Shown piece by piece: positions 42,420 to 50,813 of a stretch of DNA of 64,000 nucleotides. Position 1 is the stretch's first letter. The number at the start of each line of letters is the position of its first letter. The notes under the pieces are model-generated. The model saw only the letters and a list, made by a program, of their open reading frames with translations, was not told the origin of the DNA and did not search any database. Source of the stretch: Streptomyces malaysiensis subsp. samsunensis (GTDB lineage Bacteria; Actinomycetota; Actinomycetes; Streptomycetales; Streptomycetaceae). Where the stretch lies: contig NZ_JANIIC010000044.1 in the NCBI RefSeq assembly GCF_024519315.1, forward strand, positions 32,722 through 96,721. The letters run 5' to 3'. The translations under genes were made by a program, and so were the position numbers.

Positions 42420-43226
42420 ATGGCCAACACCGTGCTCTACGACCTCACCGAGGGTCTCGCGACGATCACGCTCAATCGTTCCGACGCGATGAACGCCCTG
42501 AACATCGACACCAAGGTGGCGCTGCGCGACGCGCTGCTGGAGGCCGCGGAGGACCCGGCGGTGCGGGCCGTGCTGCTCACCGGCTCCGGACAGCGGGCCT
42601 TCTGCGTCGGCCAGGACCTCAAGGAGCACATCGGCCTGCTGGCCGCCGATCGCGAGGGCAGCGGCGAGGGCTCGACCATGAGCACGGTGGCGCTGCACTA
42701 CAACCCGATCGTCACCGCGATCGCCGGGATGCCGAAGCCGGTGGTCGCAGCCGTCAACGGGGTCGCGGCGGGTGCCGGGGCGGGCTTCGCCTTCGCCGCC
42801 GACTACCGGATCGTCGCGGACACCGCCGCCTTCAACACCTCCTTCGCCGGGGTCGCGCTGACCGCCGACTCAGGGGTCTCCTGGACCCTTCAGCGGCTGA
42901 TCGGATACGGCCGCGCGGCGGACCTTCTGCTCTTCCCGCGCAATATCGGCGCCCAAGAGGCGCTCGAGCTGGGCATCGCCCACAAGGTGGTCCCGGCCGA
43001 CGAGCTGGCCGACGAGGCGGCGGCGGTCGCCCGGCGACTGGCCGAGGGGCCCACCGCGGCCTATGCGGCGATCAAGGAGTCCCTGGCCTTCGCCGCGGGC
43101 CACACCCTCACCGAATCCCTGGCCATGGAGGACGAGCTCCAGCGCCGCGCGGGGGCGTCGGATGACCACGTCATCGCGGTGAACGCGTTTGTGAACAAGG
43201 AGAAGCCGAGGTTCACCGGCCGCTGA
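42420..43226 (+). CDS. Enoyl-CoA hydratase/isomerase family protein
   Basis: A 268-residue crotonase-fold protein. LTGSGQRAFCVGQDLKEHIG supplies the first oxyanion-hole region, VVAAVNGVAAGAGAGFAFAA the second, and FAGVALTADSGVSWTLQRLI the catalytic loop. The Asp-Ser pair there suggests an isomerase (PaaG-like) rather than a Glu-Glu hydratase. It should act on CoA esters in fatty-acid or phenylacetate breakdown. ATG 42420 follows CCCGGAGGACC. It is transcribed alone. Confidence 0.88.
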   Translation: MANTVLYDLTEGLATITLNRSDAMNALNIDTKVALRDALLEAAEDPAVRAVLLTGSGQRAFCVGQDLKEHIGLLAADREGSGEGSTMSTVALHYNPIVTAIAGMPKPVVAAVNGVAAGAGAGFAFAADYRIVADTAAFNTSFAGVALTADSGVSWTLQRLIGYGRAADLLLFPRNIGAQEALELGIAHKVVPADELADEAAAVARRLAEGPTAAYAAIKESLAFAAGHTLTESLAMEDELQRRAGASDDHVIAVNAFVNKEKPRFTGR

Positions 43227-43238
43227 GCGATCTCCGTC

Positions 43239-43259
43239 CCGCCCCGGCGGCCGGGGCGG
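43239..43259. terminator. Short hairpin between convergent genes
   Basis: A 9-bp perfect stem with a CGG loop touches the stop codon of the 3-methyladenine glycosylase gene and follows the enoyl-CoA hydratase gene. Confidence 0.6.
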
Positions 43260-43856
43260 TCAGACCGCCTCGCGGATATGGCAGCCGGCCAGATGGTCGT
43301 TGACCAGGCCACATGCCTGCATCAGGGCGTACGCCGTGGTGGGGCCGACGAAGCGGAAGCCGCGCTTCTTGAGGTCGCGGCTGAGGGCCGTGGACTCCGG
43401 GGTGATCGCGGGGACATCGGCGGCGGTCCGCGGGACCGGGCGGCCGTCGGGTGCCGGGGCGTAGGACCAGATGAGCTCGTCCAGCTCGCCGGGGGCCAGC
43501 TCCCTGGCGGCGCGGGCGTTGGCGATCGTGGCGGCGATCTTGGCTCGGTTGCGGATGATGCCGGGGTCGGCGAGCAGCCTCACCTCATCGGCCTCGGTGA
43601 ACTCCGCGACCTTCTCGATCGAGAAGCCGGCGAAGGCGGCCCGGAACCCCTCCCGGCGGCGCAGGATGGTCAGCCAGGACAGCCCGGACTGGAACGCCTC
43701 CAGGCAGATCCGCTCATAGAGCGCGTCATCGCCGTGGACCGGGCGGCCCCACTCCGTGTCGTGATAGACGCGGTAGTCGGCCATGGTCTCGGCCTCCAGG
43801 CCCCAGGGACAGCGCGCCAGACCGTCCGGCCCCGGAACCACACCCCGCTCGCTCAT
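43260..43856 (-). CDS. tag: DNA-3-methyladenine glycosylase I
   Basis: A 198-residue Tag-family base-excision enzyme. RCPWG, YHDTEWGRPVHGDDALYERI and EAFQSGLSWLTILRRREGFR are family blocks; the zinc ligands Cys, His, His and Cys are in CPWG, YHD and the terminal NDHLAGCHIREA. It removes 3-methyladenine from DNA. The ATG overlaps the stop of the upstream DivIVA-like gene by four bases (ATGA), so the two are translated together. Confidence 0.93.
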   Translation of the reverse strand: MSERGVVPGPDGLARCPWGLEAETMADYRVYHDTEWGRPVHGDDALYERICLEAFQSGLSWLTILRRREGFRAAFAGFSIEKVAEFTEADEVRLLADPGIIRNRAKIAATIANARAARELAPGELDELIWSYAPAPDGRPVPRTAADVPAITPESTALSRDLKKRGFRFVGPTTAYALMQACGLVNDHLAGCHIREAV

Positions 43857-44383
43857 GCGCCATGCCCTTCGTAGCCGCGCCCGTCAAAGCCGCGCCCCTC
43901 GTACCCACGCCCCTCGAAGCCGGGCCCTTCGAAGCCCGTGCCCTCGAAACCGCCGCCCTCGAAACCGCGCCGCTCATGGCCAGGGTCCTCGAAGGCGCCG
44001 GGGCCCTCGAAGCCGCTCCGCCCGAAGCCATGGTCGTCCTCAGGGACCGAGAGCGGATCGGGGCCGGGCCCGGGGGACGACAAGGACTTCGGGCGCGCGC
44101 CCGCGAGCGCCGCCTCCAGGTCGGCGATCCGGGCGTCGCGCTCGGCGAGCTCGGCACCGAGGCGGCCCAGCACATCGTCGACGTCCGCCATCCGGTAGCC
44201 CCGCAGCGTCATGGGCAGCCGCAGCGCCTCCACATCGGCGCGCGCCAGCGGCCGGTCGGCGGGCAGCGGATCGTCCAGCCGGTCCGGGGGCGCCTCGGTG
44301 AGCGGGCCGTCACCGCCGCCGACGACGGCGAGCGTGACCCCGCCGACCACCACGACCAGCGCGATCAGCAAGAACAAGAACAC
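43853..44383 (-). CDS. DivIVA-domain membrane protein with repetitive tail
   Basis: A 176-residue protein. It begins with one membrane helix (VFLFLLIALVVVVGGVTLAV), has a DivIVA-like segment RLPMTLRGYRMADVDDVLGR followed by a coiled-coil stretch (ELAERDARIADLEAALAGAR), and ends in about eight GFEG or GYEG five-residue units. DivIVA-type proteins mark curved membranes and growth poles. The start GTG 44383 follows GGGGAGAC. It precedes tag, and is divergent from the FolP2-like gene, matching mycobacterial Rv1209/Rv1210. Confidence 0.8.
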   Translation of the reverse strand: MFLFLLIALVVVVGGVTLAVVGGGDGPLTEAPPDRLDDPLPADRPLARADVEALRLPMTLRGYRMADVDDVLGRLGAELAERDARIADLEAALAGARPKSLSSPGPGPDPLSVPEDDHGFGRSGFEGPGAFEDPGHERRGFEGGGFEGTGFEGPGFEGRGYEGRGFDGRGYEGHGA

Positions 44384-44521
44384 GGTGATCGTCTCCCCGT
44401 CAGATGCATGGTTGAGTCTGTGTCCGTCGGCCTCGATAACTGTCTGTACCGATCGTGCCATGCCCCTCCGACAGTTATCGTCGCTGCCCGCAACCTGGAA
44501 GAAGACGTGAAGGAAGTTCGG

Positions 44522-45382
44522 ATGCTGCGGCTGGGACGACGTGAGTTCGGCGAGAACGAGCGGGTGATCATGGCGATCGTGAACCGGACGCCGGATTCCT
44601 TCTACGACCAGGGTGCGACCTTCCGCGACGAGCCCGCCCTGGCCCGCGTGGAGCAGGCGATCGCGGACGGCGCCGCGATCATCGACATCGGCGGCGTCAA
44701 GGCCGGACCGGGCGACGAGGTGAGCGCCGAGGAGGAGGCGCACCGCACGGTGGGCTTCGTGGCCGAGGTGCGCAGACGCCATCCGGACGTGGTGATCAGC
44801 GTGGACACCTGGCGCCATGAGGTCGGCGAGGCGGTGTGCGCCGCGGGCGCGGATGTGCTGAACGACGCCTGGGGCGGGGTCGACCCCAAGCTGGCCGAGG
44901 TCGCGGCCCGCCACGGCGCCGGGCTGGTGTGCACCCACGCGGGCGGGGCCCGGCCGCGCACCCGTCCGCACCGGATCGGCTACGACGATGTGGTGGAGGA
45001 CATCCTGCGGGTCACCCTGGAGCTCGCGGAGCGCGCGCTCGAACTGGGTGTGCGGCGCGACGGGATCATGATCGACCCGGGCCATGACTTCGGGAAGAAC
45101 ACCCGGCACTCGCTGGAGGCGACACGCCGCCTGGGCGAGCTCACGGAGACCGGCTGGCCGGTCCTGGTCTCGCTGTCCAACAAGGACTTCGTCGGCGAGA
45201 GCCTGGACCGCCCGGTCAAGGAGCGGCTGATCGGCACGCTCGCGACGACCGCCGTATCGGCCTGGCTGGGGGCCCGGGTCTACCGGGTGCACGAGGTGGC
45301 GGAGACCCGTCAGGTGCTGGACATGGTCTCGTCCATCGCGGGCCACCGGCCCCCGGCGGTCGCCCGCCGGGGACTGGCCTGA
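44522..45382 (+). CDS. folP2: FolP2-like dihydropteroate synthase family protein
   Basis: A 286-residue TIM-barrel protein of the dihydropteroate synthase family, but in the FolP2 branch. The loop is VNRTPDSFYDQG, GGVKAGPGDEV replaces the pABA-binding GGESTRPG, NDAWGG replaces NDVSGG, and SLSNKDFVGE replaces the usual SRKSFIG. The mycobacterial FolP2 (Rv1207) has the same changes and was reported to lack synthase activity. The protein may instead serve glycosylglycerate or polysaccharide metabolism, but the partner GpgS gene is not beside it here. ATG 44522 follows AAGGAAG. It is divergent from the DivIVA-like gene. Confidence 0.88.
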   Translation: MLRLGRREFGENERVIMAIVNRTPDSFYDQGATFRDEPALARVEQAIADGAAIIDIGGVKAGPGDEVSAEEEAHRTVGFVAEVRRRHPDVVISVDTWRHEVGEAVCAAGADVLNDAWGGVDPKLAEVAARHGAGLVCTHAGGARPRTRPHRIGYDDVVEDILRVTLELAERALELGVRRDGIMIDPGHDFGKNTRHSLEATRRLGELTETGWPVLVSLSNKDFVGESLDRPVKERLIGTLATTAVSAWLGARVYRVHEVAETRQVLDMVSSIAGHRPPAVARRGLA

Positions 45383-45489
45383 GCGAAGCCCTCCGGAGGC
45401 CGGCTACTCGATGCTCACCGTAAGAAGACCGGCCGCACCGTAAGGAGACGCGACCGCAAGGAGACGCGACCGTGCGCAGGGGCACACGG

Positions 45490-46239
45490 TCAGGCGCCGG
45501 ACTCCTTGGTCACCAGGTCGATCACCTCGTCGATGTCATCGGTCAGGTGGAACAGGTCCAGATCGTGCGGGGACGCCTTCCCCTCCCCGATGAGGGTGTT
45601 CTCGAGCCAGTCGACCAGGCCCTTCCAGTACGTCGTGCCGAAGAGGACGATCGGGAAGCGGGTGACCTTCTTGGTCTGGACGAGGGTGAGCGCCTCGAAG
45701 CACTCGTCGAGCGTGCCGAGCCCGCCGGGAAGCACCACGAACCCTTGGGCATACTTCACAAACATCGTTTTTCGCACAAAGAAGTAGCGAAAGTTGACGC
45801 CGATGTCGACGTACGGGTTGAGGCCCTGCTCGTACGGCAGCTCGATGCCCAGGCCGACCGAGACGCCGCCCGCCTCGCTCGCGCCGCGGTTGGCGGCCTC
45901 CATCGCGCCCGGACCGCCGCCGGTGATCACCCCGAACCCCGCCTCCGCGAGGGCCCGGCCGATCCGCACCCCCGCCTCGTACTCCGGGGACCCCTCGGGC
46001 GTACGGGCGGAGCCGAACACGCTGATCGCCCGGCCCAGCTCCGCCAGGGTGCCGAAGCCCTCGACGAACTCCGACTGGATGCGCATCACCCGGAACGGGT
46101 CCTCGTGCACCCAGTGCGTGGCCCCCTGGGTGTCCAGGAGGCGCTGATCGGTCGTCTCGGGTCGCATCTGGTGGCGGCGGCGCACGACCGGGCCCAGACG
46201 CTGCTCCCGCAGCGCTCGCTCTTCTTCGGCGTTGCCCAC
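45490..46239 (-). CDS. LOG family protein (cytokinin riboside phosphoribohydrolase-like)
   Basis: A 249-residue Rossmann-like protein of the TIGR00730/LOG family. AISVFGSARTPEGSPEY begins the domain, FGVITGGGPGAMEAANRGA and VVLPGGLGTLDECFEAL are the two signature motifs. LOG enzymes split cytokinin or other nucleoside monophosphates into base and ribose phosphate; the physiological substrate in this organism is not evident. GTG 46239 follows AAGGGAGC. It stands upstream of the dapE gene on the same strand, an arrangement also found in mycobacteria. Confidence 0.9.
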   Translation of the reverse strand: MGNAEEERALREQRLGPVVRRRHQMRPETTDQRLLDTQGATHWVHEDPFRVMRIQSEFVEGFGTLAELGRAISVFGSARTPEGSPEYEAGVRIGRALAEAGFGVITGGGPGAMEAANRGASEAGGVSVGLGIELPYEQGLNPYVDIGVNFRYFFVRKTMFVKYAQGFVVLPGGLGTLDECFEALTLVQTKKVTRFPIVLFGTTYWKGLVDWLENTLIGEGKASPHDLDLFHLTDDIDEVIDLVTKESGA

Positions 46240-46382
46240 TGTGTGCTCCCTTCGCCAAGACCAAGATCTGGTCAAAGATCTGTGGTTCAGAGTAGGCCCC
46301 CTGGGCGGCATGGAACCGAAATCCCGGCCACGCTCACCCACCGAACCGCTGATCACGCGGGTTCAATGGACCGCCGGCACCG

Positions 46383-47453
46383 CTAGCGGGTCAGCCAGGC
46401 CCGCAGCCGCTCCTCGGCTTCCAGGACGGCGGCCACCGCCACGTGCTCCTCGCGGGTGTGGGCCAGCTTCGGATCGCCGGGCCCGTAGTTGACGGCGGGC
46501 ACGCCGAGCGCCGAGAAACGGGCGACATCGGTCCAGGCGTCCTTGGGCGCCACCTCCACCCCGAGGGTCGCCACCAGGGCGACGGCGGAGGGGTGGGCGA
46601 GACCGGGCAGGGCGCCGGGCGCGCTGTCGGTGAGCTCGACCTCGAAGCCGGTGAAGACCTCGCGGACATGGGCGAGCGCCTCCTCCTCGGAGCGGTCGGG
46701 GGCGAAGCGGAAGTTCACCGTCACCGTGCAGAAGTCCGGGATGACGTTGGTCGCGTGGCCGCCCTCGATCCGTACGGCGTTGAGGCCCTCGCGGTAGGTG
46801 AGCCCGTCGATCTCCGCCCGCCGGGGGACGTAACCGGCCAGCCGGTCCAGGATCGGCGCGGCCTTGTGGATGGCGTTCTCGCCGAGCCAACTGCGCGCGG
46901 AGTGGGCGCGCCGCCCCTGGGTGGCCACCCGTACCCGCAGCGTGCCCTGGCAGCCGCCCTCGACCTTGCCGTCGGTGGGCTCGAGCAGCACGGCGAAGTC
47001 GCCGGCCAGCCACTCGGGGTGGTTCCTGGCCAGCCGTCCCAGCCCGTTGAGCTCGGCGGCGACCTCCTCGTGGTCGTAGAAGACGAAGGTGAGGTCGCGG
47101 TTGGGCTCGGGCACGGTGGCGGCCATGCGCAGCTGCACGGCGACGCCGGACTTCATGTCGGAGGTGCCGCAGCCCCACAGCACACCGTCGTCATCGAGAC
47201 GGGAGGGCACGTTGTCGGCGATCGGCACGGTGTCCAGATGGCCCGCCAGCACGACGCGCTCGTCCCGCCCGAGGTTCGTACGGGCGACGACGGCGTCCCC
47301 GTCCCGGTCGACGGTCAGCCGGGGCAGGGCCCGCAGGGCCTGCTCCACGGCGTCGGCGAGCGCCTTCTCCTCGCCGCTGACCGAGGGAAAGTCGACGAGC
47401 CGGGCGGTGAGCCGGGCCGCGTCCAGGGACAGGTCGAGTGCTGGGTGTGCCAT
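46383..47453 (-). CDS. dapE: Succinyl-diaminopimelate desuccinylase
   Basis: A 356-residue M20-family metallohydrolase. Zinc-ligand motifs are visible: GHLDTVP, GCGTSDMKSG, YDHEEV, a Glu in EPTDGKVEGG and the His at PKLAHTREEH. The dimerisation domain is between (TLRVRVATQGRRAHSARSWL). It removes succinate from N-succinyl-LL-diaminopimelate in the lysine and peptidoglycan pathway. A TAGGGT box seven bases before the ATG predicts a leaderless transcript. The dapC-type gene of the same pathway lies three kilobases downstream. Confidence 0.92.
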   Translation of the reverse strand: MAHPALDLSLDAARLTARLVDFPSVSGEEKALADAVEQALRALPRLTVDRDGDAVVARTNLGRDERVVLAGHLDTVPIADNVPSRLDDDGVLWGCGTSDMKSGVAVQLRMAATVPEPNRDLTFVFYDHEEVAAELNGLGRLARNHPEWLAGDFAVLLEPTDGKVEGGCQGTLRVRVATQGRRAHSARSWLGENAIHKAAPILDRLAGYVPRRAEIDGLTYREGLNAVRIEGGHATNVIPDFCTVTVNFRFAPDRSEEEALAHVREVFTGFEVELTDSAPGALPGLAHPSAVALVATLGVEVAPKDAWTDVARFSALGVPAVNYGPGDPKLAHTREEHVAVAAVLEAEERLRAWLTR

Positions 47454-47460
47454 ACCCGCG

Positions 47461-47466
47461 ACCCTA
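47461..47466 (-). promoter_or_regulatory. -10 box TAGGGT, likely leaderless start of dapE
   Basis: TAGGGT on the minus strand lies seven bases before the ATG of dapE; no ribosome binding site is present. Confidence 0.5.
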
Positions 47467-47571
47467 GCCGGTCGGCCCGCGCGCCCGGCCGCCCCGGCCT
47501 CGGCCGGGGTCCCGCGAACGTGGCGTTCCCCACCCCTCGCCCCTCATCCGGCGGGGCGCGTGGGGCTCCAG

Positions 47572-47577
47572 TACCGT
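47572..47577 (+). promoter_or_regulatory. -10 box TACCGT, likely leaderless start
   Basis: TACCGT is followed by seven bases and GTG 47585. It overlaps the alternative GTG at 47576, so it favours the later start. Confidence 0.5.
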
Positions 47578-47584
47578 GTGGCGC

Positions 47585-48496
47585 GTGCCCCTGTCCGTCT
47601 TCTCCAACCGCGCGCGGCTGTTGCGGGCCGCGGTCGCCTGCTCCGTACTGCTGGGCCTGGCCGGGTATCTGGCCGCGCAGCTGGTGACGGGCGGCGTGGG
47701 ACCGCCGCGCTGTGTCGTACGGGCCAACGGCGTCGAGGTGCGGCTGTCCCCCGAACAGACCGTGAACGCCGCCACGATCGAGGCCGTGGCCGCCTCCCGC
47801 GGGCTGCCGGAACGGGCCGTCACCATCGCGCTGGCCACCGCCCTCCAGGAGTCGGGGCTGCGCAACATCCGCCACGGCGACCGGGATTCACAGGGGCTGT
47901 TCCAGCAACGCCCCTCCCAGGGCTGGGGAAGCGTGCGGCAGATCCGCGATCCGGTCTACGCCGCCGGGAAGTTCTACGACGATCTGGTGCGGATGCCCGG
48001 CTATTCCCGGCTGCCGCTGACGGTGGCGGCGCAGCGCGTGCAGCGCAGCGGTTTCCCCCAGGCGTACGCGAAGCACGAGACCGAGGCGGTGGTGCTGACC
48101 GGCGTCCTCACCGGGCGCTCCGAGGCGGCGCTCGGCTGTCCGGGGCCGCCGGACGACGGCACGGCGGGCGATCCGGTGCGCGTACGGGCGGCGCTGAAGC
48201 GGGAGTTCGGCGGCGAGACGGAGGCCCGGCCCGCCCTGGCCGGGTTCGGCGGCGGCAGGCAGACCGCCCCCGCGCCGCACGAAGTGCTGGTTCCGGTACC
48301 GAAGGCGACGGCCCCGGGGCGCGCGGGACAGCGCGGCTGGGAGATCGCGCACTGGGCGGTGGCCCACTCGGACGAGTTGCGCATCGAACGTGTCTCTTAC
48401 CGCGGGCGGGAATGGAACGCACGCAATACAGGGGCCGGTTGGCGTCCGGCCAAGGGGATTTCCGGGGCGGAAGTGCGGATCACCACGATGCGATAG
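47585..48496 (+). CDS. Secreted lysozyme-like (transglycosylase SLT-type) protein
   Basis: A 303-residue protein with one N-terminal helix (LLRAAVACSVLLGLAGYLAA). The domain contains TIALATALQESGLRNIRHGD, whose Glu is the SLT catalytic residue, and SQGLFQQRPSQGWG, the second SLT signature. It is therefore a likely murein-degrading enzyme acting outside the cell; similar proteins are often misnamed heavy-metal transporters. The C-terminal half is Pro/Gly-rich with a short folded end (GWEIAHWAVAHSDELRIERV). GTG 47585 is preferred over GTG 47576 on the -10 box evidence. It is divergent from dapE. Confidence 0.82.
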   Translation: MPLSVFSNRARLLRAAVACSVLLGLAGYLAAQLVTGGVGPPRCVVRANGVEVRLSPEQTVNAATIEAVAASRGLPERAVTIALATALQESGLRNIRHGDRDSQGLFQQRPSQGWGSVRQIRDPVYAAGKFYDDLVRMPGYSRLPLTVAAQRVQRSGFPQAYAKHETEAVVLTGVLTGRSEAALGCPGPPDDGTAGDPVRVRAALKREFGGETEARPALAGFGGGRQTAPAPHEVLVPVPKATAPGRAGQRGWEIAHWAVAHSDELRIERVSYRGREWNARNTGAGWRPAKGISGAEVRITTMR

Positions 48497-48709
48497 CGCA
48501 TGGAATCACCGCAGTTCAGAGCGGCTGACGACCCTTTGAGTGGCACGTACGGCGGAATGGTCCGGGCGTATTACGCGCAGAAACGGACAATGCGACGCAT
48601 TGCTAACTCTTTACCTTGGCGCACCGCAACCTTCGCGCGGTTCACGCGGTATTCACAGCGTCCGAATCACCGGACAGTGAGCCAATTGTCCCTCCGCCGA
48701 AGGAGCACC

Positions 48710-49315
48710 ATGTCCCTCCCTCTCACCCGTCGGATCGCCCGGGCCGCACTGCTGGTCGCGGCGAGCGCGGCTCCCGTCGTCGGCGCCGCCGGCGCCGCGA
48801 GTGCGGCGGAGCCGGCCCAGCCGCAGCCCTCCAAGCTGGGGCTGTCCTCGCTGGACGCCGCCGCGGTCGGTGAGGTCGCCGACGCCGCCACGCAGCAGGT
48901 CGGGAGCACGGCGGGTGACGTCAGCGGCAAGGCCGGCGGGACCGTCAAGGAGCTCCTGCCGGGCAGGGCCGCCCCCGCGAAGGAGGCCCCGGCGAAGGCG
49001 GACCCGGCCAAGCCCGCCAAGCCCGCCGGGCCCGCCAAGGGCGCGAAGGCCACCAAGTCCCACAAGGCCGCCAAGAGCGCCCCGGCCAGGGCCGCCCATG
49101 CCAAGGCCGCCCCCAGGGCCGCCGGTAAGAGCGAGAGCAGGGCCCTCGGGCACGGCAAGGGCAAGGGCGGCGCCCACGCCAAGGGCAAGGGCAAGGCGGC
49201 CAAGGCCGCCAAACCGCAGGCCGCCGCCCCGCAGTCCGCCGCGCCCAGCGCGCCGCAGAACTCGGACCTCCCGCTCAAGGACCTCCCGCTCAAGGGCCTG
49301 CCGCTGCTCGGCTGA
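48710..49315 (+). CDS. Secreted Ala/Lys/Pro-rich low-complexity protein
   Basis: A 201-residue exported protein. A signal peptide MSLPLTRRIARAALLVAASA ends near AASAAEPAQP. The mature part is composed mostly of Ala, Lys, Pro and Gly in irregular repeats (PAKADPAKPAKPAGPAK, GKGKGGAHAKGKGKAAK) and closes with SDLPLKDLPLKGLPLLG. It is very basic and probably binds anionic cell-wall polymers or DNA. No family is recognised. ATG 48710 follows GAAGGAG; the 213-base upstream region is relatively AT-rich and likely holds its own promoter. A hairpin terminator follows. Confidence 0.75.
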   Translation: MSLPLTRRIARAALLVAASAAPVVGAAGAASAAEPAQPQPSKLGLSSLDAAAVGEVADAATQQVGSTAGDVSGKAGGTVKELLPGRAAPAKEAPAKADPAKPAKPAGPAKGAKATKSHKAAKSAPARAAHAKAAPRAAGKSESRALGHGKGKGGAHAKGKGKAAKAAKPQAAAPQSAAPSAPQNSDLPLKDLPLKGLPLLG

Positions 49316-49338
49316 TTCCCGGCGGGACGAACACACAC

Positions 49339-49374
49339 AGGGGCCCGGGGAGTCTGCGCACTCCCCGGGCCCCT
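49339..49374. terminator. Bidirectional terminator, 15-bp stem
   Basis: 49339-49353 pairs with 49360-49374 around a CTGCGC loop between convergent genes. Confidence 0.88.
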
Positions 49375-49392
49375 CATCCGTACTTCCGCTTC

Positions 49393-50514
49393 TCAGCCCG
49401 CCAGTCGGCCGACCGCCGCCGCCACGCGCTCGTCGGTGGCGGTGAACGCGACCCGGACGTGCCGCTCCCCCGCCGCGCCGTAGAACTCGCCCGGGGCCAC
49501 CAGGATGCCCAGTTCGGCGAGGGCGCCCACGGTGTCCCAGCACGGCTCGTCCCGCGTCGCCCACAGGTACAGCGACGCCTCGCTGTGCTCGATACGGAAG
49601 CCGTGGCCCGCCAGCGCCGTCCGCAGCGCGGCCCGGCGGCGCTCGTAGCGCTCCCGCTGCTCCGCCACATGCTTGTCGTCGCCGAGGGCCGCGACCGTGG
49701 CCGCCTGCACCGGTGCGGGCACCATCATCCCGCCGTGCTTGCGGATCTTCAGCAGCTCGCCGAGCACTGCCTCGTCACCGGCGAGAAAGGCCGCCCGGTA
49801 GCCCGCCAGATTGGACCGCTTGGACAGCGAGTGGACCGCCACCAGCCCCTCGAAGGAGCCGCCGGAGATCTCCGGGTGGAGCACGGAGACCGGGTCCGCC
49901 TCCCAGCCCAGGTCCAGATAGCACTCGTCGCTGACCACCAGCACCCCGTGCGCACGGGCCCACGCGACCGCGGTGCGCAGCTCGTCCTTGCCCAGCACCT
50001 GCCCGGTGGGGTTGGACGGGGAGTTGAGCCACAGCAGCTTCAGCCCGGCCGGGTCCAGGTCGGTCCCCGCGGCTCCGGCCGCGAATGCCCGCGTGTCGTA
50101 CGGCACCGGCTCGGCGCCCGCCAGCCGCGCGCCCACCTCGTACGTCGGGTAGGCGAGCCGCGGGAAGGCGACCCGGTCGCCGGGGCCCAGGCCCAGCTGC
50201 GTGGGCAGCGAGGCCACCAGCTCCTTGGAGCCGACCACCGGGAGCACCTGGGTGTGGGTCACCCCGGCCGCGCCCAGCCGCCGCTCCACCCAGCCGGTGA
50301 GGGCGTCGCGCAGCGCGGCCGTGCCCCAGACGGTCGGATAGCCGGGGCTGTCCGAGGCGTCGGCGAGCGCCGCGCGGATCAGCTCGGGAACCGGGTCGAC
50401 GGGGGTGCCCACCGAGAGGTCGACGATGCCGTCGGGGTGGGCCTCGGCGGTCGCCTTGTACGGTTCGAGCCGGTCCCACGGGAAGACCGGGAGGCGGGCG
50501 GAGACGGGTGGCAC
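49393..50514 (-). CDS. dapC: Succinyldiaminopimelate transaminase (fold-type I aminotransferase)
   Basis: A 373-residue PLP-dependent transaminase. IVDLSVGTPVDPVPELI begins the fold, NSPSNPTGQVLG and VVSDECYLDLG are the cofactor-binding motifs, and HSLSKRSNLAGYR holds the Schiff-base Lys. Actinobacterial genes of this type beside a ferredoxin gene are assigned to DapC, which makes N-succinyl-diaminopimelate; dapE lies nearby. GTG 50514 is the best start, although no clear ribosome binding site precedes it. The stretch upstream of it contains an unusual periodic repeat before the ferredoxin gene. Confidence 0.88.
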   Translation of the reverse strand: MPPVSARLPVFPWDRLEPYKATAEAHPDGIVDLSVGTPVDPVPELIRAALADASDSPGYPTVWGTAALRDALTGWVERRLGAAGVTHTQVLPVVGSKELVASLPTQLGLGPGDRVAFPRLAYPTYEVGARLAGAEPVPYDTRAFAAGAAGTDLDPAGLKLLWLNSPSNPTGQVLGKDELRTAVAWARAHGVLVVSDECYLDLGWEADPVSVLHPEISGGSFEGLVAVHSLSKRSNLAGYRAAFLAGDEAVLGELLKIRKHGGMMVPAPVQAATVAALGDDKHVAEQRERYERRRAALRTALAGHGFRIEHSEASLYLWATRDEPCWDTVGALAELGILVAPGEFYGAAGERHVRVAFTATDERVAAAVGRLAG

Positions 50515-50555
50515 GGGGTGGCTCGCTTTCTTCGGAACTGCCCGGACCGAAGGGC

Positions 50556-50722
50556 CCGGGGAAACCCGGTGGGTCCCGGAAATCCCATGGACCCCGGGGA
50601 ACCCGGCGGATTCCGGGGAACTCGAGATTCCGGAGAACCCGAGCGGATTCCAGGGAATCCGGCGGTCCAGGGGAACCCGGCGGATCGCGGGGAAGCCGAC
50701 TGGATTCCGGGAACCCACGGAT
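50556..50722. repeat. Periodic array of about nine 19-bp units
   Basis: A GGGGAACCCGGCGGATTCC-like unit recurs nine times: its GAA core is at 50561, 50579, 50599, 50618, 50635, 50655, 50673, 50692 and 50711 (steps 17-20, mean near 19). Each unit contains a small inverted repeat. It lies in the spacer between the ferredoxin and dapC genes, on the transcript if both are co-transcribed. No coding role is apparent. Confidence 0.75.
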
Positions 50723-50813
50723 GCGCCGCGAACGCCCGGGAAACAGCCCGGTCCCGCAGGCCACAGGCCATACGGGACCGCCGGCTGCTTCCGGGCCTGA
50801 GGCCGGGGCAGGG

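Noticed and set aside
50556..50722. CRISPR-like array or coding repeat
   Set aside because: Units of 17-20 bases abut each other with no spacers, and the variable unit length breaks any reading frame.
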